A stretch of 64,000 nt of DNA from Hydrangea macrophylla (GCA_033977485.1 CM066982.1:38294218-38358217); one strand, 5' to 3'; shown: positions 33,440-45,640, counted from the stretch's first letter. The notes: generated from the sequence alone by a model not told the origin. Numbers and translations are program-made.

Positions 33440-33950
33440 TAAATGCATGGAACCGAGTTATGATTAAGTTCGTTCAAGGCTTTTGTTGATTTGGCGTCCA
33501 TGCATGTGTTTGTATATGTATAGAAAATATTGTGAGCCTTCCACCCACATATTAGACCCAGAGTTCAAGCGGGTTTTAATTGACTACCAAGCTTATTCAA
33601 TTTTGGAGTCCTAGTATAACCCTACTTTGGGAGAGGTTGTGTATATATATGTTATACATACACACACAGTTTTCCTTCCCTCTCTCTTCCTCACGCCGTC
33701 TATCTCTTTCTCTAGTGTAATCACGTCTAGGGCTTGGGATTTAGCGTGTGGATTCAAAGGGGGCTGCTCTAGTAGTAGTTCTCACGACCATACTGAAGCA
33801 CAAGGCATACACGTAGGCTAGGAGATCTTGTGTGGTGATTGCAAAGAACGAGGCTTGTAATAATCAACATTCATCGATCCGTTGGGTTCAATTCTGCTAG
33901 GTATGTTCCTAAACCCAACCCTATGCATGAGTGTGCATGTTTTTCAAACA
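33440..33950 (+). repeat. Probable 5' LTR of a copia element (start approximate)
   Basis: About 500 bp ending TTTTTCAAACA directly before a primer-binding site. It contains TATATATATG (about 33644) and, downstream, CT-rich and TAGGGCTTGGGA sequence. The matching 3' LTR would lie outside the window or has been lost, so the left end cannot be fixed. Confidence 0.5.
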
Positions 33951-33951
33951 A

Positions 33952-33964
33952 TGGTATCAGGGCC
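33952..33964 (+). promoter_or_regulatory. Copia primer-binding site
   Basis: ATGGTATCAGGGCC is the initiator tRNA-Met type used by most plant Ty1/copia elements. Confidence 0.7.
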
Positions 33965-34909
33965 TGTAGGTTGATTTGTTCGCCAATTTTTAGATTCACC
34001 ATGGATTTATTCGTTTTATTAACAAATATTATCAAAAACAAATCTCGTGATGGGTCTAAGTAAAACATTAACATTTTTTTGATTTTTTGGTATGGATCTG
34101 TTCTAATTCATCATTAGAGTCTACCCTTAAAGTTTCATGGCCTACTTATCTCAAACGAGTGAGATATCAAACCCTACGATAATTTTCAAAAAACAATTCT
34201 CAACTTTGAGCCCATGTGCTGGATGTTTTAGATGTCCAAGTAGTCTATTTTGGGGCACAAATCTCATCTACTCCGTGAGGGCTTTCCAACCATATATCAT
34301 ACGTAACTGTTCATCGAGAAACGAAGCTGTGGTGAGGCCGCGAAGTGGGCACTGTGCACAACCGCTGCGCAGTCTATTCTTGGTTGATGATGAAGATCTT
34401 TTCCCCATGCCATCGCCCACTCTCACCAAGGAGAGTGGGGACCACTTACCTACCGGTGGTGGTCTAAAGACCACCGGCTCGGCGAGTGGGGGTCCCACTT
34501 TGGGTCCCAATCCTTAATATATTTTTTTAAATAATTTTTCTGAAAAAGTTAAATCATTTATTGTATAATTAAAACAATTTATGCTATTAAAAATTTTTTT
34601 TTTATAACTCTAAATATGTTTTAATTGCTTTAAAATTCTAGAAAATTAAGAAAAATTTATTGTTTATTTTTCCTGAATTGAAGACACTGTAAGGGACCAA
34701 AAATAATTTATTAGTAAATTAATTTATAGTTATTGATATTTTAGAGGATTAAAGATATGTTTTGTATGTGTTTTCAATTGTTTAAAATATCGTAAACACA
34801 TTATTAATTTTTAGGATTAATATGTGGCGTTTAATACTCTGAGTGGGACCCAGTATAATTTTAGTGGAAATTATACTATTGATTTTGGTATTTTTGAGCA
34901 TATAAAATA
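33965..34909 (+). other. Copia leader region
   Basis: Non-coding or degraded. A 126-codon frame (34137-34517) has a GC-richer end containing a small hairpin (GGTGGTCTAAAGACCACC at 34460-34477) but no known domain. Removing the inverted-repeat element at 34910-39190 joins this to 39191 onward. Confidence 0.45.
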
Positions 34910-37318
34910 GGGTAAATTGCAAATTACACCCCTATAGTTTGAGGGTTGTGACAATTTGGTCCTTGTGGTTTCAATTTTGGCAATTTACCCCCTGTAGTTT
35001 GAAAATTGTGCAAAATCCACCAAATTAAAAAAAAACAAGGGCATAATGAGAATGTCACATTATTTTCAGCCAAAAATGACCACATGTGCAGGGGCAATCC
35101 CAAGAGTGTAGCTCAGTGAGAGCATGAGCTTATATGGGGGTTCGGGAGCAGTACCCTGACCTGATCTTTTTGTAGAAATAGTATAATTCTAAGAGTTTTG
35201 GTTTTTTTTTTTTTTTTGTACAAACTAATCTATCCCATAATTCTTTCACAAAATTTTTGTATTATAAGTTTAATTAGTTATTTATATTTATCACTTTGAT
35301 ATTTGTGTGACAGTGCGTGTCCAGTTTGAAATGCATCAGATTGTTTAAAAGATTATAAGATTTTATCGTATGGTTTAATAGACTATAAGATATTATCATA
35401 TTATAAGCTTTTAGTGTATCAAATTTTTTAAAAGATTACACGTTATTTATGGGATAGATTAGTTTGTACAAAAAAATCACATAGAATTATATTATTTCTA
35501 TCCATAAAATAAATAAAGTGATATTCCCTAGACCCCTATATAAGCTTCTGCTCCCACTGAATTACACTCCTGGGTCTACCACTACACATGGGGTCATTTT
35601 TGATTGGAAATAATATGACATACCCATTGTGCCCTTGATTTTTATGTAATTGGATAGATTTGGCATAATTTTTAAACTATAGGGTGTAAATTACCAAAAT
35701 TGAAATCACATGTCACACCCGTTCCAGAAATTTATGATTTTGAAACATGCATCATTTGAGATTTTGAAATTATTAATGTTATTAATAATTTGAGTTGAGG
35801 TTGACTGTGAGTCAACGGTAAGGTGTCAGTGAGGACACGAGAACATGGCAATTCATATTGCATGAGCTTGAGTAAATGGCATTTATATGATTTAAATGTT
35901 ATTTGACTTATCTGGTATTTCTGTGAATAGTGAATTATACCTGTGTAGTATAATTCTGGTTTTTGGATACTTTAGTATATCATTTTGAGAACTGTGGTGA
36001 GAACGTGAGTGGTACGTTAATTAAAAAGGTAGATTGTGTAGAGATTCCACAGAATATAGTTTTCGGACGTTATTTTTTGGACCCAAACGAAACCTAGTCG
36101 GAAACTTTTGAAATTTATAGTTTTCACTCTTAAAGTTATAAAATGGACGTGTGCGAAGTTTCATGAGTTAATTAGAAGTTTGAGGAACTCGTGGGGAGGT
36201 AAACGTAATTTCCAGAACGTTTGTCTATATATAGAAGAGGATGAGATTTCATCCAAATTTTGTAAATATCTAGAGAGAGGAGAGAGAAGGGAGATTTGGT
36301 TGCCACGAGCTTGCCGGCGACATACGACGACCGTTCGTCCGTCAGTTTTTCTCCAGATTTTGTATTTGAACTCGTGGAGGCAAGATCTACGTTTTGATAC
36401 TACTTAGGCCGTGTTTGGCCAAGTTTTGTAAAAATCTTAATTTTAGACTTTTGGAAAAACAGGTATAAACTTGTAGGAATTTTCTCAAATTCGAAATCTG
36501 ACGATTATTTAGCCTCCTAGTCGATCCTTCAAAGTTTGGGGGAAATCGCACGAGGTATGAAGTTCTAACTTGTGAAATATAGAGAAATACATGTTTTATA
36601 TTTTGACGACGAAATTGAGATCCGGGCAAAATCCATGTGTTATTTATAGGCCCGTTAATTATGCACGCGCTAAATTGTGAAAAGCGTGTCTAAATTTACG
36701 CGAGCACGTTGAGTTGTCTATGTGGGTCAAAGGGGAGTCTTATACAAATTCATGCCGGAGTAAGCTTCTCGTTGTTTGAGAATTTGAGTAGCGACAGCTA
36801 CTATGCATGGTTGTAGGCTTGGATTTGCCATGGCACTTGTGGGATGTAATGGTTGTAGGCTTGGACTTGCCATTGACATCGCGGTTTAAGGCTTGGACTT
36901 GCCGCTACCGGATGAATGCGTATTTTTCTCCCTAGAGACTATTGATATGATTTATGAGATTAAAGCATGTTTTGTCATATATTGCATATGTTAGACTTGT
37001 GCACTCAGCATATAGCTGAGCACTGGAGATGTACTCCATTGCAGATAAAAAGAAAGACAAGAGGAAGCATGAGGAGTGAGGCCGTGGAATGCCGGGGGAT
37101 CAATTGATTATATTTTTGTTCTACTCCGAACTTGTAATAATAACCTTGAATTGTAGTATGCTGTAATATAATCTGAACTTAGATTTAGTACTTGTAATCC
37201 CTAGTAAACGCTCTTGTATTTATGTTTTGAATGATGGAATAGAGTGGTTATAGGTTGGTTTGGAATTGGAAGAACCTTGAGTGGGAAAGCTGCAGTTTTT
37301 GGTGTTGCTGATAGAAAT

Positions 37319-38950
37319 CAGTCGACTGATTTTTGATCCATCGACTGGACCGCTGTGTTGAATTGGTTACTGATCTTGTCAGAATCAAGATATAAAAAGT
37401 ATGCTTTTCTTTATGCTTTACTTTTCTAAAGATTTGTAGTGTGAAAGTAAAGGTGGAACCCACAGAGATTGATTTACTACAACGACTTAATTTTAAAACC
37501 TAAATTTAGTTAATTAAGAAAACGGATTTGATTTAAATTTGAATTAAACTAAGAACATAAAAATAAATCTAAACTATGAAAGCAATTTAAATAGTTGTTT
37601 TTAAATAATGTTTACGGAACCTAGGATTGCAAATCCACCACTAGCTTCATAATAGGAATATTTATGAATTATTTCAGCTTATTACGTTGGATGATAATGG
37701 GGAATTGTAGCTACAAGCCCAATTCCTCCTACAAGAAGATAATCATGGTTCAAGCACCAACATAATCCATCTGTGGTTAGCACGAATTATCCCACACTAA
37801 ACTAGGGTTGTGATCCAATCCATCTAACCTAGGCATGGACTATTCGGATACTTGATAGCACAAATCAATAAAGCACCATCACATGTAAACAATCTAAACA
37901 AGCACAGCGAGAATAGATCATTGAGCACATCACAGTCAAAATAGATCTAAGACAAGAATAAACTTTGAAAGCAATGATTTAATCAATAGAAGTACGATTT
38001 ATTTATAAAAATCCTCAAAACATGTAACTGTCATCCATACATAATAAAACTAAAATAAAAACATAAATAAAATCCTATTACTCGACTAGGGCTTCATTGA
38101 AACCCTAGATCTATGATCTAGCCGTCCATGGAAGTGATGGATGGCAAGTAGTTGATGGAGGAGGCCATGGAAACCCTTGGTCTTCTTCTTCTTTTCCTTG
38201 CTTCCCTCCCTTCAATGGTTGAAAGTATGGTTGGATATTGATGTGTATATTAGTGGCTAACAATGTCTCCCCCTTAATTGAAGTCAAATAGAGTATATAT
38301 AGATTTACAACAAGTTTTTGGAAGCCTTTCTAACTCGAGACGAACTGAAACTGATATAATTTACAATCTGGACGCAGCTAGGACATCTCGTTTGCACAGG
38401 AGTCTTCAGTATACTGAAATACGCAACTTTGGTTTTTACACATATCGCGCGAGCGGGTCGCGCGAGCGCTACTTTTGGAACTTCGCGCGCGCGGATCGCG
38501 CGAACGATTTCTGGGTTTTCCGCGCGCGCGACTTGGCTTTTTCAGCTTCTTTCTTTGTGCTTTTTCACCCTGTTTAGCCTGATATACTTGATTTCTTCCA
38601 AAACCTGTCAGAAAATAGAAAACAAAGTAAAAATATACAAAAATAGGATAAAAAAGTACTAACAAATGCTCGTTAAGGCGTATAAATAGGATTTGTTCTA
38701 TCCCGATCAGTTACTGCTTTGTTTTCGTTTGAGGTTCAGTCGACTGGGTTGAGAAAACAGTCGACTGGATGGGGCCCCAGGCCATGACATTCTGCTGGAT
38801 AGGGTACCAGTCGACCGAACATTTTCAGTCGACTGATAATTTTAGGCACCAGTCGACTGGGTCCCCGACATAGTCGACTGGATGGGCTGTTACATTTTGA
38901 AACCTCTGTTTGAGATCACCAGTCGACCGGACCTGCGATCAGTCAACTGG
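37319..38950. repeat. Array of the palindrome CAGTCGACTG
   Basis: The 10-bp palindrome CAGTCGACTG or a one-base variant occurs at 37319, 38737, 38758, 38808, 38826, 38850, 38871, 38920 and 38940, with a partial copy at 37339. Removing solo LTR C, about ten copies fall in roughly 290 bp, at irregular spacing. Confidence 0.85.
37371..38709 (-). repeat. Solo LTR of the Athila-like family (C)
   Basis: On the minus strand it starts TGATCGGGATAGAAC and ends GACAAGATCA, 1339 bp, and aligns with the LTRs of copies A and B. The duplication GTTAC flanks it (37366-37370 and 38710-38714). It contains the CG-palindrome block at about 38445-38532. Confidence 0.93.
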
Positions 38951-39190
38951 TCCTCTATTTTCAAAAACTGTTTTCTTTGGGAAGTGTTTCATCTGGCCAA
39001 AACTTTTTATAACTCTGACTTTCATGGATTTAATGATGTTTTTCGCTGCTATTTTACTTTAATGGAACTGGATAAGCCTTGATGGCGTGCCACGTGTCCT
39101 ATTTCCACGCGTAGTGGGATGGGTCGTGACATCACAAGAACCAAACTGTCACAACCCTCAAACTATAGGAGTGTAATTAGTAATTTACCC

Positions 39191-40604
39191 TTTTGTTATT
39201 ATCTTAGGAAAACCCTAACCATTACATATTACGTCAGGTAAGAACACAGTCCAAATCCAGTCAAGCATATAAAGGGGTCCCGTTTTAAGAATTTGTTTAG
39301 GGACCAAAAAAAAAACTCAGGGTCAAGAAATTTCTAAGAGTAAATGATGTGCCAATGACTAGTGTCATCTAGCATTGTTTACCATTGAGTAGAAATTACT
39401 CTGGTCACCAAGCGGCCTGCAGCCTTATAGTATCACCCTCACTTATCATTAGATAGGTGGGGGTTTCGATTCTAAGGGGAGAGTTTTTTTTTTTTTTTTC
39501 TTCAGAAAGTGGTAAATAAAGGGGAGAGTTAGCATGATGGACATGAAGGTTTAAGTAATAAGTGGTCTTCAGCCTCTTCCTAGTCTTGCTCCACTCTGTG
39601 CCAGTATAGATTTCATCTGTGTGTTAGTGCCAATAAGTGACTTGCTTAAAGCAAAAAAAGAAAAAAAAGAAACTACACCAAAGTAGCATTTTGTGATGTT
39701 TATCACCAATATTGCAATATGGGGGGTTGTGTATGTGACTGTGCTTGCCTCCATGGATCTATCTTTAGTGTTACAAAGTAGCAAAATCTACATATATATA
39801 CATATTTATATTTTCAACTTTTGTCTTTGACCATTCTACTCTTTCATATATTATGTATTTTGTTTTTAACCATCTTGACACAACTACACCACCTTGGCAC
39901 AACAACAGTGGTGTAGTTGTGTAGGGAAAATTAGGGTAGTAAGTATAAAGAGAAAATTAGGGAATGATATGGTAGCGGAACTTAACTTTAGTATACGGCT
40001 AATTTTTTTATCATACAGGGAAACGGTATAGTTACTGCCGGTTGATGCTTGGGCTAGCAAAGGGAATGCCGGCAAGTGCCGGCCAGCCGGCTCTTTTTGT
40101 TTTGTTTTTTTTTTTTGAGGGCTGTGTTACGATATAGATTTAAAGTTGTTCTCATGTATTCTTATGAACAAAGCATCCCTATTTTTTCATGGCTATAATT
40201 GTAGTGTGAGGATGAGGGTCTTTATGTTTATGTTTTGGAAAAGTCATTTTGTAAAGGGATGAATTTCATTGTTCTTAAGTTATACATTTGAATTACTTTA
40301 GCATGAGGTCCAAGATTGTTATTTGGGATCTACGAGGGATCCATGCGCAATTTTCATTGTATGACGTACTTTATTGGATGTGGATTACATTAGATAGTTT
40401 TAGTTTTGTCTATGTATGTTTGTTTTAGAAAATATTTTCTTAAGTTGTAAGAGTAGGGTGATGACTATGAGCAATGCAAATTTTCGATCTTGAAATTGTA
40501 ATAAGGGAAAATTTCTTTTTAATTGGGTTTTTAAAACAAACAATTTTTGGGAAAATGTGCATTTTAATAATCTCAACCTCTTGTGCATACTCTTAACTGC
40601 ATAA
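39191..40604 (+). other. Region before copia gag, no gene seen
   Basis: AT-rich with a 19-base near-pure T run (39485-39502), a purine run (39647-39671) and a small inverted repeat around GTGGTGTAGTTGTG (39888-39921). It lies between the foldback element and the gag start. It may be copia leader or contain further unrecognised insertions. Confidence 0.4.
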
Positions 40605-42597
40605 ATGGCAACCAACCAACTTGTTGCTGAACTTAACAAAGACTACAAATTGAATGGGAAAAACTATGACCTGTAGAAGATCAAAGTGACCTTCCTATTG
40701 AATGATCAGGAGAAATCGGAGCACACTGAAAATTTAATGGCCTAACCTGCCATGGGTGAAGGTGTGACTGAGGCTCAACAACGCCAAGCATTAGATGCCT
40801 ACAAGGCTTGGCATAAGAAAGACAATCGCGCGTGCATCATAATGTTGAGCATCATGAATGATGATTTGATGGTTGAGTACCAACAATATCAGATTGCCAA
40901 GGAAGTTTGGGACCAGTTAATTTTTGCTTTTGGTGAGAGTTCAGCGACTAGGCTAAGGAGTCTGGTGTTGAAATTTTAGATAATAGGCAAGACCCAAAGC
41001 ACACGATGACTGAGCACCTGATGTTGTCAATATCACGATATAAAAAGTGTTCTTTACTTTTCAAAAGATTTGTAGTGTCAAAGCAAAGGTCGAACCCACA
41101 GGGATTGGTTAACTACAGCGACTTAATTTTAAAACCTAACTTTAGTTAATTATGAAAACGGATTTTGATTTGATTTTAATTAAACTAATAACAATAAAAA
41201 TAAATCTAAACTATGAAAGCAATTAAAAGTGTTTTTGTAAATATGTAAAGGGAACCTAGGATTGCAACTCCACCACTAGCTTCATAATAGGAATATTTAT
41301 GCATTCAATTAGCTTATTAAGTTGGATGAATATGGGGAATTGTGGCTACAAGCCCAATTCCTCCGTCAAGAGAATAATCATGGTTCAAGCACCAACATAT
41401 TCCATCTTCGGTTAGCACGAATTATCCCACACTAAACTAGGGTTGTGATATAATTCATCTAATCTAGGCATGGATTATTCGGATACTTGATAGCACAAAC
41501 CAATAAAGCACCATCACATGTAAATAATCTAAACAAGCACAACGAGCATAGATCATTGAGCACATCACAGTCAAAATAGATCTAAGACAAGAATAAACTT
41601 TAAAAGCAATGATTTAATCAATAGAAGTACGATTTATTTATAAAAATCCTCAGAACATGTGACTGTCATCCATACATAATAAAACTAAAATAAATACATA
41701 AAATACTCCCTATTACTCGACTAGGGCTTCATGGAAACCCTAGATCTAAGGTCTAGCTGTCCATGGAAGCGGTAGATGGCAAGAGGTTGATGGAGGAGGC
41801 CATGGAAATCCTTGGTTTCCTTCTTCTTCTTCTTGCTTCTCTCCCTTCAATGGCTGAAAGTATGGTTGTATATGTGTGTATAATAATTTCAACAACCCTT
41901 TAATTGAAGTAAAATAGGGTATATATAGATTTTGGGCAAGTTTTGGAAGCTTTCCTAACCCGAAACGAACTGAAACTGATATATTTTACAATCTGGACGC
42001 AGTTAGGAAGTCTCGTTTGCACAGGAGTCTTCAGTATACTGAAATACGCGTAATTGATTTTTACACATGTCGCGCGAGCGTGACATTTGGCACCTCGCGC
42101 GCGCGGATCGCGCGAGCGATATCTGGGTTCTCGCGTGCGCGGCTCGCGCGTGTGAACTGGCTTTTTCAGCTTCTTTTCTTCTACTTTTTCACCCTGTTTA
42201 GCCTGATATACTTGATTTCTTCCAAAACCTGTCAGAAAATAGAAAACGAAGTAAAAATATACAAAAATAGGATAAAAAGATACTAACAAATGCTCGTTAA
42301 GGCGTATAAATAGGATTTGTTCTCTCCCGATCAGCACCTAAGGGTGATGTCGGGAATGATTTGTGAGCTCAACATTGCTGGGCACGTCCTTACAGATGAA
42401 CAGCAGATTCAAGCGATGATTCGTTCACTGCTTGAATCGTGGGCTTACATGAAGCAAATCTTAATGCCCAATGAGAATATCAAAAATGTTTGCCATGTTG
42501 AGTTAGAAGCAGAGCACCAGACGGCGAACCGCATCACTGCTCTTATGGAGAAAACTTCCATTGATGATGATCACCGCAAGGCTAATGGGCCTAAATG
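40605..42597 (+). pseudogene. Copia gag, split by a solo LTR
   Basis: The frame starts ATGGCAACCAACC (MATNQLVAELNKDYKLNGKNYD) and has stops at about 40674 and 40743. The capsid part (UBN2 type) reads AYKAWHKKDNRACIIMLSIM and IAKEVWDQL, and is cut after TEHL at 41018. It resumes at 42339 with RVMSGMICELN and LTDEQQIQAMIRSLLESW. The junction is seamless once the 1315-bp LTR and one duplication copy are removed. The nucleocapsid end (about 42600-42780) is degraded. Confidence 0.85.
41019..42333 (-). repeat. Solo LTR of the Athila-like family (D)
   Basis: Minus strand, begins TGATCGGGAGAGAACAAATC and ends GATATTGACAACATCA, 1315 bp. The duplication GCACC lies on both sides (41014-41018 and 42334-42338). 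Its CG block (about 42070-42150) has lost several CG steps (TCGCGTGCGC, GCGTGTG), suggesting it is older than copy B. Confidence 0.94.
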
Positions 42598-42945
42598 AAG
42601 GTTTAACTATAGACAGGCCAAGAAGCATAATGGAGACAAAAAGTTGGCCCAAAGGCTGGAAAAGCAGAAAGGCACCGAGGCAAACGTGCTGGAAAGAAGA
42701 ATGCGTCTGGCCCAAAGTTCAATAACTATGGTAGAAAAGGTCTTTTCGCTCGTGAGTGGACGAAGCCGAAAATGGTAACTTCTCAACCTAACTCTATCTA
42801 TACTTGTGTAAGCTCGCATGTTCTAATCGCTCATTCGCTCTATGCCATTATTAGATTGCAGATACAGAAGCAATCAGATATATAGCTAAAGATAGAGGCA
42901 GGTCTAGAGATTATAGAAGAATTCTAAGTGGTACTAGTAGAGTAT

Positions 42946-45326
42946 ACATGGGGAATGGCACGAGTAAGAAAGCTACTAGACTAGGTTCGTACCAGCTCAA
43001 GTTGCGAACTGGGTGCACCTTACTTCTGTATGATGTGCTTTATGTTCCCTGGATTCAACATAACCTTTTATCAGACTTATCATTCTTGGATTTGGGATAC
43101 ATTTTTCGTTTCAGTAGTGACAGGATGGATGTTTTTAATAATGGCAGTTTGATTAGACATGGTTTTTTATCTAATAATCTATTTAGCATGGATTTACTAG
43201 ACTCTGTTTCTTTTGATTATTCTTATTCTTTGGTTGCTAAATCCCATAAAAATTTTGATTCAGTGACTTGGCATGCTAGGCTGGGACACGTCAGACAAGA
43301 TAGGATGACCAAGTTTGCATGAGAAGGCCTTTTAGGCCCACTCGCTTAGGTCGACCTACCTATGTGAGCCTTACTTAGCGAGCAAGGCATGCAGAAAGCC
43401 TTTTGGTAAGGCTTCTCAAGCCACAACCGCATTAGAACTAGTACACTCAGATATTCTCTAGTATTAGTGATGCTAAAGGAGGTCTTTACCTTTATGAGTT
43501 AGAGGACATTATAGACAGCATACCATCTTTAGGCGAGGGTGGGGTGATAACATGTATTCCATATCTGTTGATCGCTGAAAATGGTACAAGTCTACAACCG
43601 AGTAGGAGTACACCGCTAGATGCTAGTGGGAGTGTACCAAACAGTGGGCTTATACCACAAGGTAACCAAGATTCTAAGTTAGAATACCGATGCAGCAGGA
43701 GTGGAAGAGTTCCACGTAAATGTTTCGATATTGAGGGGGAAGACCTTTTGTGTGCAGTAGATGATGATGTTCCTAAGCCCTTGCTTCTCCTGCTAAATAT
43801 GAATGGATAGTTGCTATGTAGGAAGAAATGAGCTCGATGGACAAAAACAAGGTCTGGGAATTGGTTGATATTTTGCCTGGACATAAGACCATTGAAAATA
43901 AGTGGTTTTTCAAAGTCAAAAGCAAGGCGGATGGCTCAATTGACAAGTACAAGGCGCGTTTAGTAGCGAAGGGATATACCCAAAGAGAAGGCATAGACCC
44001 TGGAGACACATTCTCTCCGGTGGTGAGATTTGCCTCTATACAGTCATACTTGTAATTGTAGCGCACATGGATTTAGAACACTTTCAGGTGGATGTTAAGG
44101 CTGTATTTCTCAATGGAGAACTAGATGAAGAGATCTATATGGATCAACCCGTTGGTTTGGTAACCAAAGGGAGTGAGCGTAAAGTGTCAAGTCTCAAACG
44201 ATCCATTTATGGTCTCAAGCAATCGTCGAGGCAGTGGTACTTGCGGTTCCATGACTCAATCACCTCTGTTGATTTTGAGATGATTGTGGACCATTACGTG
44301 TATGTAAAATAATCCAAAAAGGGTATCTTAATCCTCTCGTTGTACGTCGACGATATTCTTCTAGCTGGAAATGAGATGAGTTCTATTGTCGTGACTCAAG
44401 AATGGTTGTCCTCTCAATTTGAAATAAAGGACATGGGTAAGGCCAACTATGTATTAGGCATTAAGAATGTGATATATCGCTCCATGAAGCTCCTCTGTTT
44501 GTCTCAGCAGACCTATATAGCGAAGGTTCTAGAATGTTTTTGTATGAATAATGCAAAACACATAGACACTCCAGTTGAGAAGGGATTCTCATTAACTTTG
44601 AATCATTGTCCCAAGAATAAAGAAGAAAAGGACCAGATGTCCAAAGTTCCATATGCATCGGCTATTGGAAATCTGATGTATGCTATGTTGTGTACACGAT
44701 CGGACATATGCTATGCAGTCAGTCTATTTAGTCGTTACCAGAGTAATACAAGACCATACCATTGGAAGGCCGTAAAAAGGATATTACAATATCTTCGAGG
44801 TACTATGAACCTGTCCCTATGCTATGGTGGCAGAGATTTGAAGCTGAGGGGATAGAGCGATGCTGATTGGGCTAGCGATAAGGCTGAGCGAAAGTCCTTA
44901 TCGCTAGCCCACATCTAGGTAAAAATTCATTTTGGGAGGTGGAGCAATTTCTTGCTGTAGCAACAAACAGACTTGCATTGCCTTATCCACTATGGAAGAA
45001 AAGTATGTTGTTCAGTAGCTGCTCAGGAGGTTGTGTGGTTAAAGAGGTTTTTGCATAGCATAAGCTTCTTGACTATGGTCGATAAAGCAGTGTTGGCCTA
45101 TTGTGACAGCATATCGATTCTAGCATATATAATGGACCCTAAGAACCTCGGGAAATCCAAGCATATAGACATTCGCTACCACTACATTCGAGATATGATT
45201 GCACAAGGGAAAGTTGTTCTAAAGCACATCTCTACCGGCGATATGATTGATGATCCTTTGACCAAGCCTATTTCCAGAGATTTGTTCTTGTCCCACATTA
45301 GTGGTATGGGACTACGTAGGTTCTGA
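42946..45326 (+). pseudogene. Copia pol (integrase remnant, reverse transcriptase, RNase H)
   Basis: The protease end and GAG-pre-integrase region (42948-43322) include LYDVLYVPWIQHNLLSDLSF and the zinc-binding WHARLGHV. The catalytic core of integrase is missing: sequence near LVHSDI (about 43455) passes almost directly into SDAKGGLYLYELEDI and a C-terminal linker (RRVPRKCFDIEG-like). The reverse transcriptase begins near 43828 ([11 protein letters not shown], then [16 protein letters not shown]), shifts frame near 44055, and contains the YVDD box (44342-44353). RNase H (44973-45326) ends with the usual SKHIDIRYHYIRD and MGLRRF. Stops, frameshifts and the integrase deletion make it inactive. 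Confidence 0.88.
44869..44910. repeat. 15-bp perfect inverted repeat in copia RNase H
   Basis: GGGCTAGCGATAAGG (44869-44883) is followed after 12 bases by its exact complement (44896-44910). The right arm interrupts the expected coding sequence, so it looks like a templated insertion. Confidence 0.85.
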
Positions 45327-45412
45327 TGTACTTAGACAATGTTGTGTTTTGACATTACTATTACCAGATATGTATTAATTGATGGTTTTCCATATTCATT
45401 TGTTGTTAATTG
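45327..45412 (+). other. Copia 3' region, left of the CACTA insertion
   Basis: Non-coding sequence after RNase H. It continues at 54893 once the CACTA element and one TTG duplication are removed. Confidence 0.6.
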
Positions 45413-45640
45413 CACTACAAGGAAAAATGCTATTTATGTCACTTTTAAAAAACTGACATAAATAAAAACGCGGTGGCAATTTGTAAATAAGATAGTTTTT
45501 TTTATGTCACTTTGTGTAAAAGTGACATAAATAACAAAATATTTATGTCACTTTTACAAAAAAAATGACATAAATGATGATTTTAGTTTACTTATTAGGC
45601 ATATCACAAAAAAAGCGACATAAAATTTAATTTATGCGCG
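45413..45640 (+). repeat. Left terminal and subterminal repeats of the CACTA element
   Basis: After CACTACAAGGAAAAATGC, ATTTATGTCACTTTTA-like units occur in both orientations (about 45432-45570), with small hairpins such as TTTATGTCACTTTGTGTAAAAGTGACATAAA. A CGCGCGCGGG stretch ends the block at 45637. Confidence 0.85.

Larger units (their letters stand above)
35711..39131 (+). repeat. Tekay-type solo LTR with its own insertion
   Basis: Starts TGTCACACCCGTTCCAG and ends GGGTCGTGACA, with the duplication TCACA on both sides (35706-35710 and 39132-39136). After removing the nested Athila-like LTR and its duplication it is 2077 bp. No primer-binding site, polypurine tract or coding region is inside, so it is read as a solo LTR left by recombination. 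It contains repeated GGCTTGGA.TTGCC motifs (36816-36905) and a palindrome array. Confidence 0.8.
34910..39190. mobile_element. Long-inverted-repeat (foldback-like) element, interrupted
   Basis: The left arm starts GGGTAAATTGCAAATTACAC at 34910. The right end, split off by a later insertion, is TTAGTAATTTACCC ending at 39190 with CACAACCCTCAAACTATAGG. Between 34975 and 35710 the arms continue: for example ATGACCACATGTG (about 35085) pairs with CACATGGGGTCAT (about 35584), and TTTGTACAAACTAATCTATCCCATAA pairs with TTATGGGATAGATTAGTTTGTACAAA. Together the arms are roughly 300 bp around a short centre. The end sequence is like Mutator-type ends, but no target duplication is seen. Confidence 0.7.

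Noticed and set aside
33410..33440. Polypurine tract and 3' LTR start near TTTTGGGGGGCAG
   Set aside because: The purine run lies at the LINE 3' end, and the following region behaves as a 5' LTR because a primer-binding site follows it; likely coincidence.
34137..34517. 126-codon frame in the copia leader
   Set aside because: No recognised domain, no close homolog in the other copies here, and it lies between primer-binding site and gag where coding is not expected.
39400..39502. Possible tRNA-derived SINE (B-box-like GGTTTCGATTC followed by a T run)
   Set aside because: The A box is weak, and no target duplication or second copy was found, so the evidence is too thin.
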